A stretch of 6,141 bases of DNA from Nitrososphaerota archaeon (GTDB lineage: Archaea; Thermoproteota; Bathyarchaeia; Bathyarchaeales; Bathycorpusculaceae): NCBI GenBank assembly GCA_031282985.1, contig JAITCR010000074.1, forward strand, positions 1 to 6,141, given 5' to 3'. The translations under genes were made by a program, and so were the position numbers. The notes beneath the pieces were generated by a model. The model searched no databases. It saw nothing but the letters and a program-made list of their open reading frames with translations, and was not told the DNA's origin. Positions 5,905 to 6,141 of the stretch are shown in pieces (the first letter of the stretch is position 1; each line of letters opens with the position of its first letter).

Positions 5905-6141
5905 GGTCATGTCATAAAGTATTTTAGGGCGTAATTGTCTGTTTGTGGTCAATCAGGTCAGCATTTGTATGGTGACAAAGGTTGTAAAGGTGGGGTGTCC
6001 TTTTTGTGGCAGCGACAAAATCTCAAAAAATGGACACAACAAAACAGGAAAACAGATGTATAATTGCAATAACACCCAGTGCAATCATCGCAACTTTATA
6101 GAACAATACACACAAAGCCTACCTGCCAGAAGTCCGCAATC
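5905..6141 (+). mobile_element. Second IS1-type insertion sequence, partial (5' end only)
   Basis: The element is recognised only from its InsA-type gene, which runs off the right edge. Its left tip is uncertain; GGTCATGTC at 5905, 64 bases before the start codon, resembles the GGT-ATG pattern of IS1 ends and is offered as a candidate. It differs in sequence from the IS1 element at the left edge. Confidence 0.35.
5969..6141 (+). CDS. IS1-type InsA zinc-ribbon protein, partial
   Basis: The frame opens at ATG 5969 and is uninterrupted for 57 codons to the window edge. Residues CPFC (10-13) and C-N-N-T-Q-C (33-38) form the two knuckles of a zinc ribbon, with SKNGHNKTGKQMYNC between them. This is the usual N-terminus of IS1-family transposases, which binds the element's ends. 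AGGTC at about 5955-5959 may act as a weak ribosome site, and a GTG directly after the ATG is an alternative start. It diverges from the minus-strand operon. Unlike the copy at the left edge it shows no frameshift in the visible part. The catalytic InsB portion is outside the window. Confidence 0.8.
   Translation, partial: MVTKVVKVGCPFCGSDKISKNGHNKTGKQMYNCNNTQCNHRNFIEQYTQSLPARSPQ

Noticed and set aside
5736..5958. CAATCAGGT present at 5736-5744 and 5950-5958 as a possible insertion target duplication
   Set aside because: The second copy lies only ten bases before the IS1 start codon, inside the presumed element, leaving no room for its terminal repeat.

Overview
The window looks archaeal, probably from a low-GC host-associated or sediment lineage such as Bathyarchaeia or a methanogen-like euryarchaeon. 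The lineage is inference; the domain-level call is better supported. A BRE/TATA-type promoter precedes the main operon, several genes have strong GGAGG Shine-Dalgarno sites with GTG or TTG starts, and IS1- and IS630-type insertion sequences of the kind common in archaea flank it. No rRNA, tRNA or CRISPR array was seen.

Left flank (1-656): the 5' part of an IS1-family element reads leftward off the edge. Its InsA-type zinc-ribbon gene carries a one-base frameshift. It abuts, and probably inserted into, an IS630-family transposase remnant on the + strand that keeps the C-terminal part of the DDE domain but has at least two single-base frameshifts.

Core (738-5680, all minus strand): a tightly packed six-gene operon. 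In transcription order it encodes (1) a small secreted, cysteine- and tryptophan-rich acidic protein; (2) a secreted protein anchored by a C-terminal membrane helix; (3) an ABC-2-type ATPase; (4) a six-helix ABC-2 permease; (5) a second permease whose N-terminus carries an extra membrane-tethered extracellular domain; and (6) a small membrane protein that is a free-standing homologue of that extra domain. Genes 3-4 overlap by four bases and genes 4-5 by one, so the ATPase and two permeases are almost certainly one complex, with the permeases as a heterodimer. Genes 1, 2 and 6 look like dedicated extracytoplasmic partners. The layout recalls bacteriocin/immunity or envelope-stress ABC modules, with the secreted protein as effector or sensor. 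That function is inference; nothing in the sequence names the substrate.

Right flank (5681-6141): a 288-base non-coding region holds a strong minus-strand BRE/TATA element, a long interrupted palindrome that would lie in the operon's leader RNA, and several ACATTAA heptamers. A second, different IS1-type InsA reading frame then starts and runs off the right edge.
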